Below, piece after piece: positions 63,531-64,000 of a DNA stretch of 64,000 bases (the stretch's first letter is position 1; every line of letters begins with the position of its first letter). The notes under the pieces were generated by a model. The model saw only the letters and a list, made by a program, of their open reading frames with translations. It made no database searches and was not told the origin of the DNA. Origin of the DNA: CALXQW01 sp031553045 (GTDB taxonomy: Bacteria > Verrucomicrobiota > Verrucomicrobiia > Opitutales > Intestinicryptomonadaceae); the NCBI GenBank assembly GCA_031553045.1, contig JAVBLZ010000002.1, positions 1-64,000 of the forward strand. Direction: 5' to 3'. Position numbers and translations under genes: made by a program.

Positions 63531-64000
63531 ATGAAAAAATTTTTACTATCTACATCGGCTTTACTTAGCCTTGCAAACATTCTGTTTTCAGAGACGGACA
63601 AATTCTCTCCTGAGTTTTTGAGTGAATATCCGGAAACTTTAACTTTTAGCGCAATTCCGGATATTAAACTAAACCCTCCGCCTCTTTACAGCCCCAGAAT
63701 GAGGGTGTGGCAAGGCATACCAAGCATTGAAGTTTCAGACGGAGGCAGGCTGTGGGCAACATGGTATAGCGGCAACTTGGCGGAAGGTGCGGGCGGGCAC
63801 TTTGCGCTTCTATCGACCAGTGGCGACGACGGCAAAACTTGGGAGGAAGTAGCGGTCTTTGACCCATCCACCGTTTTAAACGGCAGCAGTGGAGACCCAA
63901 ATATCTGGAAAGATAAAAACGGCAAATTACATTGGATTCTGAATTATACTTTGAGGCATCCCGACGGTGCTATCAGAATGGTTCTTTATAATGAGGCCAT
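63531..64000 (+). CDS. Secreted sialidase-like BNR-repeat protein 4 (cut by window end)
   Basis: The first 156 residues are visible; the gene runs off the right edge. Signal peptide KKFLLSTSALLSLANILFS, then LNPPPLYSPRMRVWQGIPS, GGRLWATWYSGNLAEGAGG and Asp box TSGDDGKTW. It starts one base after copy 3, which it most resembles. Same WQGIP in place of the sialidase RIP motif. Confidence 0.8.
   Translation, partial: MKKFLLSTSALLSLANILFSETDKFSPEFLSEYPETLTFSAIPDIKLNPPPLYSPRMRVWQGIPSIEVSDGGRLWATWYSGNLAEGAGGHFALLSTSGDDGKTWEEVAVFDPSTVLNGSSGDPNIWKDKNGKLHWILNYTLRHPDGAIRMVLYNEA

Noticed and set aside
59622..64000. Naming these genes nanH (GH33 sialidase)
   Set aside because: Asp boxes fit, but the RIP motif arginine is absent from its usual place, so only sialidase-like is supported.

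Overview
The window looks like a chromosomal segment of a fairly AT-rich bacterium. I infer a gut or host-associated member of the PVC superphylum (Verrucomicrobiota/Lentisphaerota-like). The reasons are a Cys-type sulfatase next to many secreted beta-helix, GH2 and BNR-repeat proteins, lipoprotein-rich Gram-negative envelope genes, and the trimmed ribosomal cluster. No 16S gene is present, so this placement is an inference.

Layout: (1) 1-411 is a 185-bp tandem repeat array that ends in the terminator of a tRNA-Lys(UUU) gene. (2) 0.5-4.3 kb holds housekeeping genes: pgsA-pgpA (phosphatidylglycerol synthesis), coaD, and two RNA methyltransferases. (3) 4.4-9.3 kb is a six-gene envelope operon: two CsgG/LpoB-like proteins, a COG3014-type lipoprotein, a YcfL-like lipoprotein, LpoB and a small lipoprotein. 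It is followed by a two-gene unit ending in a 1967-residue secreted protein with a propeller region and about eight Ig-like domains. (4) 16.1-30.6 kb is a continuous S10-spc-alpha ribosomal cluster running from rplC to rplQ, with secY, map and rpoA. It lacks rpsJ, rpmD, adk, infA and rpmJ, and carries an extra gene for a secreted 115-residue protein between rpsS and rplV. (5) 30.7-34.1 kb: a small zinc-ribbon membrane protein, guaA, and an exported PHP-domain protein. (6) 34.15-34.76 kb: a second tandem array, whose units contain a degenerate tRNA-Pro 3' half plus a terminator, next to an intact tRNA-Pro(GGG). (7) 35.2-44.4 kb: gyrB-gyrA, a tiny lipoprotein, and smc. (8) 44.4-64.0 kb: a glycan-degradation locus with a sulfatase, a GH110-like beta-helix protein, three paralogous secreted beta-helix proteins, two GH2 paralogues, and four tandem sialidase-like BNR proteins, the last cut by the window edge.

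How it fits together: the last 20 kb encodes secreted enzymes that plausibly strip sulfate and non-reducing-end sugars from a host or algal glycan. The gene units alternate in strand. A near-perfect operator-like palindrome lies in front of the BNR operon. No transporter or regulator gene is visible in the window.

The most unusual observations are the two tRNA-linked tandem arrays with duplicated tRNA terminators (and a tRNA promoter box shared by both loci), the secreted-protein gene inside the ribosomal operon, and the expanded beta-helix/BNR families with altered catalytic-site motifs. All assignments come from reading motifs by eye; no database search was possible.
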